NCBI GenBank assembly: GCA_903873475.1
Contig: CAIQON010000388.1
Span: 1 to 39,046 of the forward strand
Direction of reading: 5' to 3'
Length of the DNA: 39,046 nucleotides
Source: an uncultured bacterium
GTDB lineage: Bacteria > Pseudomonadota > Gammaproteobacteria > Burkholderiales > CAIKXV01
A model generated the notes under the pieces. That model was not told the DNA's origin. It saw only the letters and a list, made by a program, of their open reading frames with translations, and did no database searches. This document shows positions 8,135 to 17,213 of the stretch, one piece after another (the first letter of the stretch is position 1; each line of letters opens with the position of its first letter). The position numbers and the translations under genes were made by a program.

Positions 8135-8872
8135 CTAAACCGGTTCTTCCCAATCCACGACGACCTGTTTCTTCACGAGGTCGACTTCGCCGACATGCCG
8201 TTCGACGAACGGCACCAGTACCTGCAGGGGCTTGCCCGCGGCCGTAAGGCCCGGGGTATCGATCACAAGCACGTCATGCGCGCCCGCTTCGAGCAGCCCG
8301 CTGATCACGCCGAACTTCATTCCCGCCGGATCGACCGCGTCGAGCCCGATCAGGTCTTCCCAGTAGAACTCGTCTTCTTCCGGCGGTGGCAGGTCGTCGC
8401 GCAGCAGGCCGATCTCGGTGCCATTTGCCTGCGCGGCCTGGTCACGATCGCCGATTCCGTCCAACTGTGCGATCAATCCGCTGCCGTGACCTTGCGCCTC
8501 GAGTACGTCCACCTCGCGCCATTCGGCTTGCGCCAGTGGCGCGCCCACCGCAACCGCAATCCCGGCCGCTGCAGTGGCCCGGCGAGCACCTGGACGCTGC
8601 ATCACGGAACCAGCGCTGCCTGTCCTCGCTGCCGCACCGATCGCCGGTGGACGACGAATCCACCAGCGTTCGTGATCCAGCAGCGTGTCGGGATCGCTCG
8701 AGTAAGTCTGGATGCGAACCCAACCCTGGACGCCGAACGGAGCACCGATACGCCCCATCACCACCCAACGGTCCGGCGCAGCAGCGGCCGAAGTTTCCGG
8801 GGAGGACGCCTCAGCTGGCGGCTGGCGCTGCGGCACTGGCTGCGCCGGCTGCACTGACGGCCGGAAGGGCAC
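8135..8872 (-). CDS. rimM: 16S rRNA processing protein RimM, with a low-complexity insertion
   Basis: The RimM core is clear: [18 protein letters not shown] at residues 37-54, then [18 protein letters not shown] and [18 protein letters not shown], then a PRC-barrel-like end. RimM helps mature the 30S head by acting around ribosomal protein S19. At 245 residues it exceeds the usual 165-185. Part of this is an Ala/Arg/Gly-rich insertion at about residues 73-116, between WWI and EWREVDVLE. The remainder is an N-terminal extension whose start is uncertain. The GTG at 8872 overlaps rpsP by 62 bases; GTGs at 8854, 8836 and 8764 or the ATG at 8758 are alternatives, and none has a strong ribosome site. 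Confidence 0.9.
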   Translation of the reverse strand: MPFRPSVQPAQPVPQRQPPAEASSPETSAAAAPDRWVVMGRIGAPFGVQGWVRIQTYSSDPDTLLDHERWWIRRPPAIGAAARTGSAGSVMQRPGARRATAAAGIAVAVGAPLAQAEWREVDVLEAQGHGSGLIAQLDGIGDRDQAAQANGTEIGLLRDDLPPPEEDEFYWEDLIGLDAVDPAGMKFGVISGLLEAGAHDVLVIDTPGLTAAGKPLQVLVPFVERHVGEVDLVKKQVVVDWEEPV

Positions 8873-9107
8873 GGAACTTCTTCGTCAGGCGAATCACGGT
8901 GTCGGACGGCTGCGCGCCATTCGACGTCCAGTGCTCGAAACGGTCGAGTGCCACCCGCAGGCCCTCTTCCTTTTCGGAGGCCTTCGGGTTGTAGAACCCG
9001 ATGCGCTCGATGAACTTGCCGTCGCGCGGACGACGCGAATCGGCCACCACGATGTTGTAGAACGGGCGATTCTTCGAACCACCGCGCGAAAGACGGATGA
9101 CTACCAT
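8811..9107 (-). CDS. rpsP: 30S ribosomal protein S16
   Basis: The product is 98 residues. S16 is an assembly protein of the 30S body. The match is continuous from [20 protein letters not shown] through [19 protein letters not shown] to [17 protein letters not shown] and IRLTKKF. The last 17 residues are an Ala/Ser-rich tail beyond the family core, encoded where the rimM frame overlaps. The start ATG at 9107 has AGG six bases upstream. It is the first gene of the operon rpsP-rimM-trmD-rplS, expressed from the promoter at 9187-9215, which implies a leader of roughly 70 bases. Confidence 0.97.
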   Translation of the reverse strand: MVVIRLSRGGSKNRPFYNIVVADSRRPRDGKFIERIGFYNPKASEKEEGLRVALDRFEHWTSNGAQPSDTVIRLTKKFRALPAVSAAGAASAAAPAAS

Positions 9108-9186
9108 GGTGACCTGGCCTTCGAAAGTGAAAAAAGGACTTTCAGGGCCGGAACCCTCGTATCGGGATTCCGCTGAAAAGCCGCGC

Positions 9187-9215
9187 AGAATACCGGATGC
9201 CGCACGGGAATGCAA
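9187..9215 (-). promoter_or_regulatory. Sigma70-like promoter of the rpsP operon
   Basis: On the minus strand, TTGCAT (9215-9210) and TATTCT (9192-9187) are separated by exactly 17 bases, matching the -35 TTGACA and -10 TATAAT boxes in four of six positions each. They lie about 80 bases upstream of the rpsP start. No start site has been mapped, but position, spacing and orientation all fit a ribosomal operon promoter. Confidence 0.7.
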
Positions 9216-9240
9216 AGCAGACGGCAAACTGATTTCTTCG

Positions 9241-9277
9241 CCCCTCACATCCCCCTCCACCTTCCACCCCCCCACCC
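9241..9277 (-). other. Guanine-run tract, possible G-quadruplex, upstream of the rpsP promoter
   Basis: Read on the minus strand, this stretch has four G runs of 3, 7, 5 and 4 bases with intervening loops of 1, 11 and 6 bases. That fits a loose G-quadruplex pattern, though one loop is long. It ends about 26 bases upstream of the -35 box of the rpsP promoter and overlaps the leader of the opposite-strand operon. Simple strand-biased composition is the plain alternative. Confidence 0.35.
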
Positions 9278-9291
9278 GCAGGAACCGGCCG

Positions 9292-9423
9292 ATGCATCCC
9301 ACACTGCCCCGCCTCGAACCCGTCGACTTCCCGGCGCTGCAGCGTGGCAGGGGCTTGCATGCCCGCAGCACCGATGCATTGCGGAGCCTCGACGCGGTCG
9401 CGGTACCGGTTGCGGCGCGCTGA
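9292..9423 (+). pseudogene. Probable remnant of ArsS-like radical SAM gene (N-terminus only)
   Basis: A 43-codon frame begins at ATG 9292 behind AGGAA at suitable spacing and ends 12 bases before the next start. Its first 20 residues, [20 protein letters not shown], resemble from memory the N-terminus of the arsenosugar-type radical SAM protein ArsS (TIGR04167). In that protein the segment is followed by a line such as TLQVNLGYRCNQSCxHCH. That cysteine cluster, and everything after it, is absent here in all three plus frames, so this looks like a large internal or C-terminal deletion. The next two genes are the usual partners of ArsS, which supports the reading. A genuine small coupling peptide is the alternative. 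Confidence 0.45.
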
Positions 9424-9435
9424 GGGCTGCGCGCG

Positions 9436-10125
9436 ATGTCGTCACCTGTACTTTCCATCGTGATGCCGGTGCTCGATGAAGGCGAGCGCATCGGCGCCGC
9501 GATCGATGCGCTGGCGCCGCTGGTCGCCCGCGGAGCGGAACTGATCGTGGTCGACGGCGGCAGCCGCGATGGCACCGCCGACCGCGCCCGCGCCAGCGGC
9601 GCAGTGGTGCTCGAGGCACCGCGCTCGCGCGCGGCGCAGATGAACGCCGGCGCGGCAACCGCGCGCGGCGGGTCGCTGCTGTTCCTGCATGCCGACACCC
9701 GCCTGCCGAACGGCGCCGACGGGCTGATCGCGCAGGCACTGCGCACCCATGCCTGGGGCCGCTTCGATGTCCGGATCGATGGCCGTCATCCGATGCTGCA
9801 CATGGTCGCGGCGATGATGAACCTGCGTTCGCGGCTCACCGGCATCGCCACCGGCGACCAGGCGATGTTCGTCACCCGCGCCGCATTCGAACAGGCCGGA
9901 CGTTTCCCGCAACAGCCCCTCATGGAAGACATCGAACTGTCGGCACGGCTGCGCCGGGTCGGCCGTCCCGCCTGCGTCGCGGCGCGCGCGACCACCTCAG
10001 GCCGGCGCTGGGAGCGCGACGGCGCCTGGCGCACGATCCTGCTCATGTGGCGGCTTCGATTCGCCTACTGGCGCGGCGCGCCGCCGGCCGAGTTGCACCG
10101 GCGCTACTACGGCCCGCCCCGATGA
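9436..10125 (+). CDS. TIGR04283-type glycosyltransferase (arsenosugar/rSAM-selenodomain family)
   Basis: The product is 229 residues of GT-A family-2 fold. Visible motifs are [14 protein letters not shown] at the nucleotide-sugar binding edge, [23 protein letters not shown], and [11 protein letters not shown] as the DxD-like metal site. FDVRIDG and [19 protein letters not shown] (acceptor side), then [16 protein letters not shown], follow. This line-up is characteristic of TIGR04283, called transferase 2 of the rSAM/selenodomain set and annotated as arsenosugar biosynthesis glycosyltransferase. It is cytosolic with no membrane segment. It overlaps the next gene by four bases (ATGA), indicating coupled translation. 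Donor and acceptor sugars are not readable from sequence. Confidence 0.85.
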   Translation: MSSPVLSIVMPVLDEGERIGAAIDALAPLVARGAELIVVDGGSRDGTADRARASGAVVLEAPRSRAAQMNAGAATARGGSLLFLHADTRLPNGADGLIAQALRTHAWGRFDVRIDGRHPMLHMVAAMMNLRSRLTGIATGDQAMFVTRAAFEQAGRFPQQPLMEDIELSARLRRVGRPACVAARATTSGRRWERDGAWRTILLMWRLRFAYWRGAPPAELHRRYYGPPR

Positions 10126-10802
10126 CCCGCGTGCTGCAGGTATTCGCACGCGCACCGGTGCCCGGCCAGGCCAAGACCCGCCTGGAGCCGATGCTCGGCG
10201 CGGCGGGCGCGGCGGCGCTGCACGCACGGCTGGTCCTGAGGCTGCTCGATACCGTGTTCGACACCCTGCCCCGCCTGGGCCATCCGCGCGTGGAACTGTG
10301 GTGCGCGCCAGACGACACGCACCCGTTCTTCGAAGCCTGCGCACGCCGCCACCCACTGCAACTGCGCGTGCAGCGCGGCGGTGACCTAGGCCAGCGGATG
10401 CACGATGCGCTGGCCGATGCCCTCGACAGGCGGGACCGACCGCTGCTCGTCGGCACCGATTGTCCTTCGATCACGGCCGATGCACTGGCGGCCGCCTTCG
10501 ATGCGATCAATCCTGCGCCGTGCGGCCAGGCCGCGCCGCCAGCCTGCGCATCGGACATCGTGCTGCTGCCCACCGAGGACGGTGGCTATGCGCTGATCGG
10601 CGCCGCGCGCAACGACCGCTCGCTGTTCGACGCGATGCCGTGGGGCACCGACGCCGTGTACGCGCAGACCTGCCGCCGCGTCGATCACCTCGGCTGGCGG
10701 CTGCACGCGCTGCCCATCGGCTGGGATGTCGACCGGCCGGAAGACCTCGCCCGGCTGCGCACCGTGGCTCCGGAACTGTTCGAAACACGGGATACCCGAT
10801 GA
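10122..10802 (+). CDS. TIGR04282/DUF2064 glycosyltransferase-like protein
   Basis: The product is 226 residues; the start is set by the ATGA overlap with the preceding stop. The sequence opens VLQVFARAPVPGQAKTRL, the nucleotidyl/glycosyltransferase-like signature of DUF2064, and continues with LLVGTDCPSIT, LLPTEDGGYALIGA and MPWGTDAVYAQT. It ends GWDVDRPEDLARLR. This family is rSAM/selenodomain-associated transferase 1 (TIGR04282) and almost always travels with TIGR04283, as here. It resembles cobalamin-guanylyl and molybdopterin nucleotidyltransferases in fold, so a nucleotidyl transfer step is as plausible as glycosyl transfer. It overlaps the next gene by four bases. Confidence 0.85.
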   Translation: MTRVLQVFARAPVPGQAKTRLEPMLGAAGAAALHARLVLRLLDTVFDTLPRLGHPRVELWCAPDDTHPFFEACARRHPLQLRVQRGGDLGQRMHDALADALDRRDRPLLVGTDCPSITADALAAAFDAINPAPCGQAAPPACASDIVLLPTEDGGYALIGAARNDRSLFDAMPWGTDAVYAQTCRRVDHLGWRLHALPIGWDVDRPEDLARLRTVAPELFETRDTR

Positions 10803-11584
10803 CCCTTGCTACCTCGATGCCTGCACGAACGACCCTTCCTGTGGCCTGCGCCCTGCTGGCGCTGGTCGCCTTTTCCGCCCCCCGCCCAGGCCATGCGCAG
10901 GCGTCGGCAACCGCCACGCCGGAGGCCGCAGCGGCCATCGAGGTCGGCCACTTCTCCGCCGAGCGCGAGGGAGCCGCATTACCGGCAGGCTGGAAGCCGC
11001 TCACCTTCCGCAACATCGAGCGCCATACCCGCTACACGCTGGTGCGCGACGGCGCAGGCGTGGTGCTGCGCGCCGATTCCGAAGCCTCCGCCTCGGGCCT
11101 GGTGCGCGAGCAGACGATCGACCTGAGAGCGTTCCCGATCATCGAGTGGCGCTGGCGGGCCGGCAACGTGCTGTCGAAGGCCGACGTCAGGACGAAGGCC
11201 GGCGACGACTACCCGGCACGCCTGTACATCACCTTTGCCCACGACGCGAATTCGATATCGCTCGCCGACCGCGCGGCGCGCGCGATCTACGGGCAATTGC
11301 CGCCGCGTGCCGCGATCAGCTACATCTGGGACACACGGTCGCCCGTCGGCACGACGGTCCCGAACGCTTACACGGACCGGGTGCGCATGATCGTGGTCGA
11401 GAGCGGCAGCGCGCGCGTGGGCGAGTGGATCACCTACCGGCGCAACCTCGCCGATGATTTCCGCAAGACGTTCGGCTACGACGCGCCGCTGGTGTCGGGC
11501 ATCGCGGTGATGACCGACACCGACAACACCGGCGAGAAGGCGACGGCCTGGTTCGGGGATATCCGGTTCACGGCGCAACGATGA
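10799..11584 (+). CDS. DUF3047 family exported protein
   Basis: The product is 261 residues, starting at an ATG that overlaps the previous stop by four bases. The first 35 residues form a secretory signal ending near PGHAQA. The mature part matches DUF3047 (PF11249): WKPLTFRNIERHTRYTLV, LRAFPIIEWRWRAGNVL, GDDYPARLYITFAHD, PPRAAISYIWDT, TVPNAYTDRVRMIVVESG and SGIAVMTDTDNTGEKATAWF. A beta-sandwich, possibly carbohydrate-binding, is a reasonable guess from the beta-rich WRW core, but no function is established. Its position between glycosyltransferases and an oxidoreductase suggests a periplasmic accessory role. Confidence 0.85.
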   Translation: MTLATSMPARTTLPVACALLALVAFSAPRPGHAQASATATPEAAAAIEVGHFSAEREGAALPAGWKPLTFRNIERHTRYTLVRDGAGVVLRADSEASASGLVREQTIDLRAFPIIEWRWRAGNVLSKADVRTKAGDDYPARLYITFAHDANSISLADRAARAIYGQLPPRAAISYIWDTRSPVGTTVPNAYTDRVRMIVVESGSARVGEWITYRRNLADDFRKTFGYDAPLVSGIAVMTDTDNTGEKATAWFGDIRFTAQR

Positions 11585-12810
11585 CTGTCGATGATCGGCT
11601 TTCGCAAGCGGACGTTGCGCCGATCGCCCCGCGCCGCCACCTCGTGCTCCTCGGAGGCGGCCACAGCCACCTGCCCGTCATCGCCGCCGCGCGCGACTGG
11701 CAGGACACGGTCGAGGTGACCCTGGTCAGTCCCGATGCGCTCACCGCCTACTCTGGAATGGTTCCCGGGGTGATCGCCGGCCACTACCGGGCGCGGGAAT
11801 GCCTGATCGACATCGAACGGCTCGCAGGCCGCGCGGGCGTGCGCTTCATCCGGGCGGCGGCCGTCGGGCTCGATCCGGTGCTCAGGACGATCCGTCTCGG
11901 AGATGGTACGGTGCTCTCGTACGACATCGTGTCGATCGACATCGGTGCCACGCCACATGCCACGCCCGCGCTGGCCGAAGCCATCGAAAGCGGCCATTGC
12001 GGCGACATGACGATCGCGCCGTGCAAGCCATTCCCGATGCTGATGGACAGGCTCGATCGGTTCTTCGTCGACCACGGCGCCCGACCCCGGCCGGTCGACC
12101 TGTGCGTGGTGGGCGCGGGACTCGCAGGCATCGAGGTGGCGCTGGCGCTCGCCTTCCGGATGCGCGCCCACGCCGATGCACGCGTCCGCCTGCTGAGCGG
12201 CGATGCGCGGCTGATATCCACCGCACCGCGAAGGGTCGGCGCTGCGCTGGAACAGGCGTGTGCCGACCACGGTGTCGACCTGGTCCGCGGCGCACGCATC
12301 GAGTCGGCAGAGCCGGGGGCGCTGGTGGCCGCGGACGGCCGCCGCATACGCGCAGACCTGGCGCTGCTTGCTACCGGAGCCCGCGCGCCGGCCTGGCTCG
12401 AAGGCAGTGGCCTGGCGCTCGATCCGCAGGGCTTCATCGCCGTGGCATCGACGCTCGCGAGCGTGTCGCACGCTTCGGTGTTCGCTGCCGGAGACTGCGC
12501 AGCGGTGCTGCACCACCCGCGCCCAAGGGCCGGCGTATACGCCGTTCGCCAGGGCCCGCCGCTCGCCGCGAACCTGTGGCGGGCCCTGGCAGGCGAAGCA
12601 CCCGCGGCGTTCAAGCCCCAGCGGGAAGCGCTGGCGCTGGCCGCACTCGGGCCACGCGCTGCAGTCGCCATCCGCAACGGGCTGATCATGGGCGGCCCAG
12701 CCAGCCGGGGCGCGCTCGGCCGCGTACTGTCGGACGCTCTCGCGCGGGGGCTGTGGCAGTGGAAAGACCGGATAGACCGGGCGTTCGTCGAACGTTTCTC
12801 GGGCCCGTGA
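11581..12810 (+). CDS. FAD-dependent pyridine nucleotide-disulfide oxidoreductase (TIGR03169-like)
   Basis: The product is 409 residues, starting four bases inside the previous gene. The first Rossmann fold is RHLVLLGGGHSHLPVI, where the GGHSH signature is typical of the TIGR03169 oxidoreductases that can be fused to selenide, water dikinase (SelD). The region TAYSGMVPGVIAGHY follows. A second dinucleotide fold is VDLCVVGAGLAGIEVALAL, and FAD closure is at VFAAGDCA. No SelD domain is attached, and no redox CxxC pair is visible at the flavin, so it is closer to an NDH-2-like enzyme than to a disulfide reductase. A short hairpin follows the stop. The selenium link is by family association only. 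Confidence 0.8.
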   Translation: MTVDDRLSQADVAPIAPRRHLVLLGGGHSHLPVIAAARDWQDTVEVTLVSPDALTAYSGMVPGVIAGHYRARECLIDIERLAGRAGVRFIRAAAVGLDPVLRTIRLGDGTVLSYDIVSIDIGATPHATPALAEAIESGHCGDMTIAPCKPFPMLMDRLDRFFVDHGARPRPVDLCVVGAGLAGIEVALALAFRMRAHADARVRLLSGDARLISTAPRRVGAALEQACADHGVDLVRGARIESAEPGALVAADGRRIRADLALLATGARAPAWLEGSGLALDPQGFIAVASTLASVSHASVFAAGDCAAVLHHPRPRAGVYAVRQGPPLAANLWRALAGEAPAAFKPQREALALAALGPRAAVAIRNGLIMGGPASRGALGRVLSDALARGLWQWKDRIDRAFVERFSGP

Positions 12811-12825
12811 CGAAAGCCTGAAGCC

Positions 12826-12843
12826 GCTGCGCATCGGCGCAGC
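12826..12843. terminator. Hairpin between convergent operons
   Basis: GCTGCGC, loop ATCG, GCGCAGC is a perfect 7-bp stem in the 40-base gap between the oxidoreductase stop (12810) and the aminotransferase stop (12851). The position suits a bidirectional terminator. No T-tract follows on either strand, so termination may depend on other factors. Confidence 0.5.
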
Positions 12844-12850
12844 CCGCCCG

Positions 12851-14020
12851 CTACCGACCCGCTGCCTGGAGCCCCTCGACCAGCCGCCCGATCGCCTCGA
12901 CCACCTCGTCGCGCCGGATCGCGCCATACGACACCCGCAGCAGGCAGGGGTCATCCACGCCGAACGCCATCCCCGGAATCACCGCGACCCGGTGCTGCGC
13001 GATCAGCCGCATCGCCAGCGCGAGCGAATCCTGCCGCTGCGCCAGCCGCAGCAGGCAGTAGAACGCGCCCCGGGTACGCGGCACGACCACCTGCGGCGCC
13101 AGCGGCGCGAGCGCTGCCAGCACCGCCTCGCGTACCTCGGTCAGCACAGCGATGCGCGGCATGCACCAGGCGCGTCCCTCGGCCAGCGCGGCCGTCGCCG
13201 CCAGTTGCGACACCACCGGCGGGCAGATCAGGTTGGTGTCCTGGATCTTCGCGATCGCCGGATACAGGTGCGCCGGTATCACCATGTAGCCGACACGCCA
13301 GCTGGCGAATCCATAGGCTTTCGACAGCGAGTAGAGCGACACCGTATGGCCATCGGCCCCCGCCAGCGATCCGGGCGAGAAAGACGGCTCGCCCGCGTGC
13401 ACGAAGTATTCGTAGGCCTCGTCGCTGACGTGGTAGAGCCCGCGGCGGGCGCACAACGCATTCACCGCCATCAGCGATTCACGCGAGTACACCGCGCCAG
13501 TCGGGTTGTTCGGCGATACGGTGACGATCGCCCGCGTGCGCGGCGTGATCGCGTGCTCGATCGCATCGACATCTAGCTGGCAGTCGGCATCGGTCGGCAC
13601 GCCGATCGCGTGGCCGCCGACCAGCGTCACCGCCATCTGCTGGTTGAAGTACCAGGGCAGCGGCAGGATCACCTCGCTGCCTCGATCGAGGATCGCCATC
13701 ATCAGGTTCAGGAACGCCATGTTGCCGCCTGCGGTGACCACCACCCGCTGGCCGGCATCGACCCGGATGCCGTTGTCCGCCGCCAGCTTGGCGACGATGG
13801 CTTCGATCAGTGCATCGGTACCGTGTACGGCCTGATACCTGTTCAAGGCCGGGTCCCGCCCGAGCGCGGCCACCGCCTCGAACACCGACGACGGGGGCGG
13901 GTAGTACACCACCCCCTGGCCGAGCGACAGCGTGCCCGGATGCTCGCGTATCGCCTGCGCAACCACCGGGATGATCGGCGCCTGCACCGCCAGCGCACGC
14001 TGCGACACGGGGAGAGGCAT
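12851..14020 (-). CDS. Class I/II PLP-dependent aminotransferase
   Basis: The product is 389 residues of fold-type I. Visible residues are the substrate loop near LSLGQGVVYYPPP, TAGGN for phosphate contact, VSPNNPTGAVYSRE (Asn172), DEAYEYF (Asp200, Tyr203) and SLSKAYGFASWRVGYM, with Lys234 as the Schiff-base lysine and Arg242 following. This is the AAT-I pattern. The substrate is uncertain; aromatic, branched or kynurenine-type amino acids are all possible. The gene starts eight bases after the stop of the queuosine-precursor transporter gene and is probably the third gene of the ffh transcript. Confidence 0.88.
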   Translation of the reverse strand: MPLPVSQRALAVQAPIIPVVAQAIREHPGTLSLGQGVVYYPPPSSVFEAVAALGRDPALNRYQAVHGTDALIEAIVAKLAADNGIRVDAGQRVVVTAGGNMAFLNLMMAILDRGSEVILPLPWYFNQQMAVTLVGGHAIGVPTDADCQLDVDAIEHAITPRTRAIVTVSPNNPTGAVYSRESLMAVNALCARRGLYHVSDEAYEYFVHAGEPSFSPGSLAGADGHTVSLYSLSKAYGFASWRVGYMVIPAHLYPAIAKIQDTNLICPPVVSQLAATAALAEGRAWCMPRIAVLTEVREAVLAALAPLAPQVVVPRTRGAFYCLLRLAQRQDSLALAMRLIAQHRVAVIPGMAFGVDDPCLLRVSYGAIRRDEVVEAIGRLVEGLQAAGR

Positions 14021-14028
14021 GCCTGGCG

Positions 14029-14807
14029 TCAGGTCTTCAGCGTGAACGGGTTGAAGTCGGTCCTGCGGTCGAAATAGTCTTCGTGCTCGACCCGCTTGAG
14101 CCAGTTCACGATGCGGTAGGTGAACGGCAGCGCGACGATCTCCCAGCCCACCTTGAGCAGATAGTTGGCACCCATCACCGCCAGCAGCAGTTCATTGGAC
14201 CAGACACCGTAGAACGCCATCGGATAGAAGATCAGGGTATCGACGCCCTGGCCGATGCCGGTGGAACCGATCATCCGCGCCCACAGGCCCCGGCCCTGGG
14301 TCATCACCTTCATCCGGGCCAGCACATAGGCGTTCACGAACTCGCCGGCCCAGAAGGCGATCAGGGATGCCGCCACGATGCGCGGTGTCGCGCCGAAGAT
14401 GATCTCGTAGGCCGGCTGGTTGGTCCAGCCCGCGGCCGGCGGCAACTGGACGATGACCCAGGCCATGAACGAGGCGAACGCCAGCGCCGCGAAGCCGGCC
14501 CAGACGACACGCCGTGCGCGCGCATAACCATAGACCTCGGTCAGGATGTCGCCGAACACGTAGGAGATCGGGAAGAACAATACGCCGGCACCGAATGCGA
14601 AGGTGCCGATCAGCGGCAGGTCGAGTTCGGCGACCTTGGCCGGGCCGATCAGGTTCGAGCACAGCAGCACGCAGACGAACCCGGCCATCACCAGGTCGTA
14701 GTAGCGGTAGGTGCGCTGACCCGAGCCCGGTTGCGCCGCCACTGCAGACCGTGCGCTGCCCGCGCCGCGATCCGGGCTCAGGCCTGGTTCCTCCGGAGGT
14801 GACGCGC

Positions 14808-14811
<4 letters not shown>
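14029..14811 (-). CDS. Queuosine precursor transporter (YhhQ/DUF165 family)
   Basis: The product is 260 residues with about six membrane helices, beginning after a 35-residue polar N-terminus. Family marks are VCVLLCSNLIGPAKV, GVLFFPISYVFGDILTEVYG, FWAGEFVNAYVLARMKV and WARMIGSTGIGQGVDTLIFY. The YhhQ/DUF165 family (PF02592) imports queuine-type precursors such as preQ0/preQ1 for tRNA modification. The start ATG overlaps the ffh stop by four bases, so translation is likely coupled. The C-terminal tail (VEHEDYFDRRTDFNPF) is also typical of the family. Confidence 0.92.
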
Positions 14812-16154
<1,343 letters not shown>

Positions 16155-16265
16155 CTTGCCTCCGCCGGCCCTGACCGGGTGAACGGATGCGCCACGATCG
16201 CGCCCATGCCGAGCGCGGACGGCATCCTGCGCGGCATCGGCTGCCGACGTGAAAGGTCGTTCGTG

Positions 16266-16271
16266 TAGACT
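16266..16271 (+). promoter_or_regulatory. Possible -10 box giving a leaderless ypjD mRNA
   Basis: TAGACT (16266-16271) matches TATAAT at four positions and lies six bases before the ypjD ATG at 16278, where transcription would be expected to begin at or near the A of ATG. No Shine-Dalgarno sequence precedes the start. The -35 position (16243-16248, GCCGAC) is poor. It is suggestive only. Confidence 0.25.
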
Positions 16272-16277
16272 TGAATC

Positions 16278-17138
16278 ATGTCCGGAAGTCTACCGTATCT
16301 GTTGAGCGCGCTAGCCTATGGCGCATTCGCTGCATACCTTCGCCACCGGTTGACGCGAAAGCGCATGCCGCGCCCCTTGCCGTCCGCGTCCGGACAGACG
16401 ATCGAGTTGCCGACGCGCTGGCATGCGCCCTGGGGCGAGCAGGTACTGGTCGGCCTCATTCTGTCGATCCATGCCTGGGGCGTGGCTGCAGCCGTATTCC
16501 ACGACGGCCAGGTATTCGTCGGCGTCGGTGTCACGATGTCCGCGATCGTGCTGGTGACGGTAGCCATCCACTGGTTCGGCAGCTTCTTCTACAATCTGCG
16601 CGGCCTGCAATTGCTGGTGTTCCCGGTGGCCGCGCTGTGCTCGCTGGCGCCCGCAGTGCTGGGCGCGCACGAGCCCATGCCCAATGCCGGCCTCCGCATG
16701 CTCACGGCGCACGTGATTGTCGCGCTGCTGGCGTATGGGCTGCTGACCATCGCCGCGCTGCATGCGCTGCTTCTGTCCTCGCTCGACCGGCAACTGCGCA
16801 CCGGTACGCTGCCGCTGATCCTGACCGGGCTGCCGCCGCTGCTGACGATGGAGAAGATGCTGTTCCGGATCATCGTCGCCGGCTTCGTGCTGCTCTCGGC
16901 CACCGTGCTCAGCGGGCTGCTCTTCTCCGAAGAACTGTTCGGCAGGCCGCTCACGTTCACCCACAAGAACGTGTTCACGCTGGTTTCCTGGGCCATCTTC
17001 GCAGCGCTGCTGGCCGGCCGGTTCCTGTTCGGCTGGCGCGGGCGGATCGCGCTGCGCTGGACCCTCTGGGGGTTCGGGGTGCTCTTGCTGGCCTACGTGG
17101 GCACGAAATTCGTGGTCGAGGTACTGCTCGGCCGGTGA
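16278..17138 (+). CDS. ypjD: Inner membrane protein YpjD, CcsA/HemX-like
   Basis: The product is 286 residues with eight or so hydrophobic helices, matching the cytochrome c assembly family (PF01578) as represented by YpjD/HemX-like proteins. Landmarks are LILSIHAWGV (His), IHWFGSFFYNLRGLQLLVFP, RMLTAHVIVALLAYGLLTIAALHALLL, LPPLLTMEKMLFRIIVAGF and LTFTHKNVFTLVSWAIFAAL, with conserved His residues on the outer side. The classical WxWD heme-handling motif of CcsA/CcmC is not evident. Its position beside ffh is conserved in many proteobacteria. The function is not settled for this family; a role in heme or cytochrome assembly is inferred. Confidence 0.85.
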   Translation: MSGSLPYLLSALAYGAFAAYLRHRLTRKRMPRPLPSASGQTIELPTRWHAPWGEQVLVGLILSIHAWGVAAAVFHDGQVFVGVGVTMSAIVLVTVAIHWFGSFFYNLRGLQLLVFPVAALCSLAPAVLGAHEPMPNAGLRMLTAHVIVALLAYGLLTIAALHALLLSSLDRQLRTGTLPLILTGLPPLLTMEKMLFRIIVAGFVLLSATVLSGLLFSEELFGRPLTFTHKNVFTLVSWAIFAALLAGRFLFGWRGRIALRWTLWGFGVLLLAYVGTKFVVEVLLGR

Positions 17139-17213
17139 TCCAGCGCATGCGCGCAACACCCGGCCCCCGCAGGCCCGTAAACTGACAACTTCGTCACAAG
17201 CACCCGGGAACCC

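Noticed and set aside
9436-12810. A complete arsenosugar biosynthesis pathway
   Set aside because: ArsM is absent and ArsS is at best a 20-codon remnant, so only family association can be stated.
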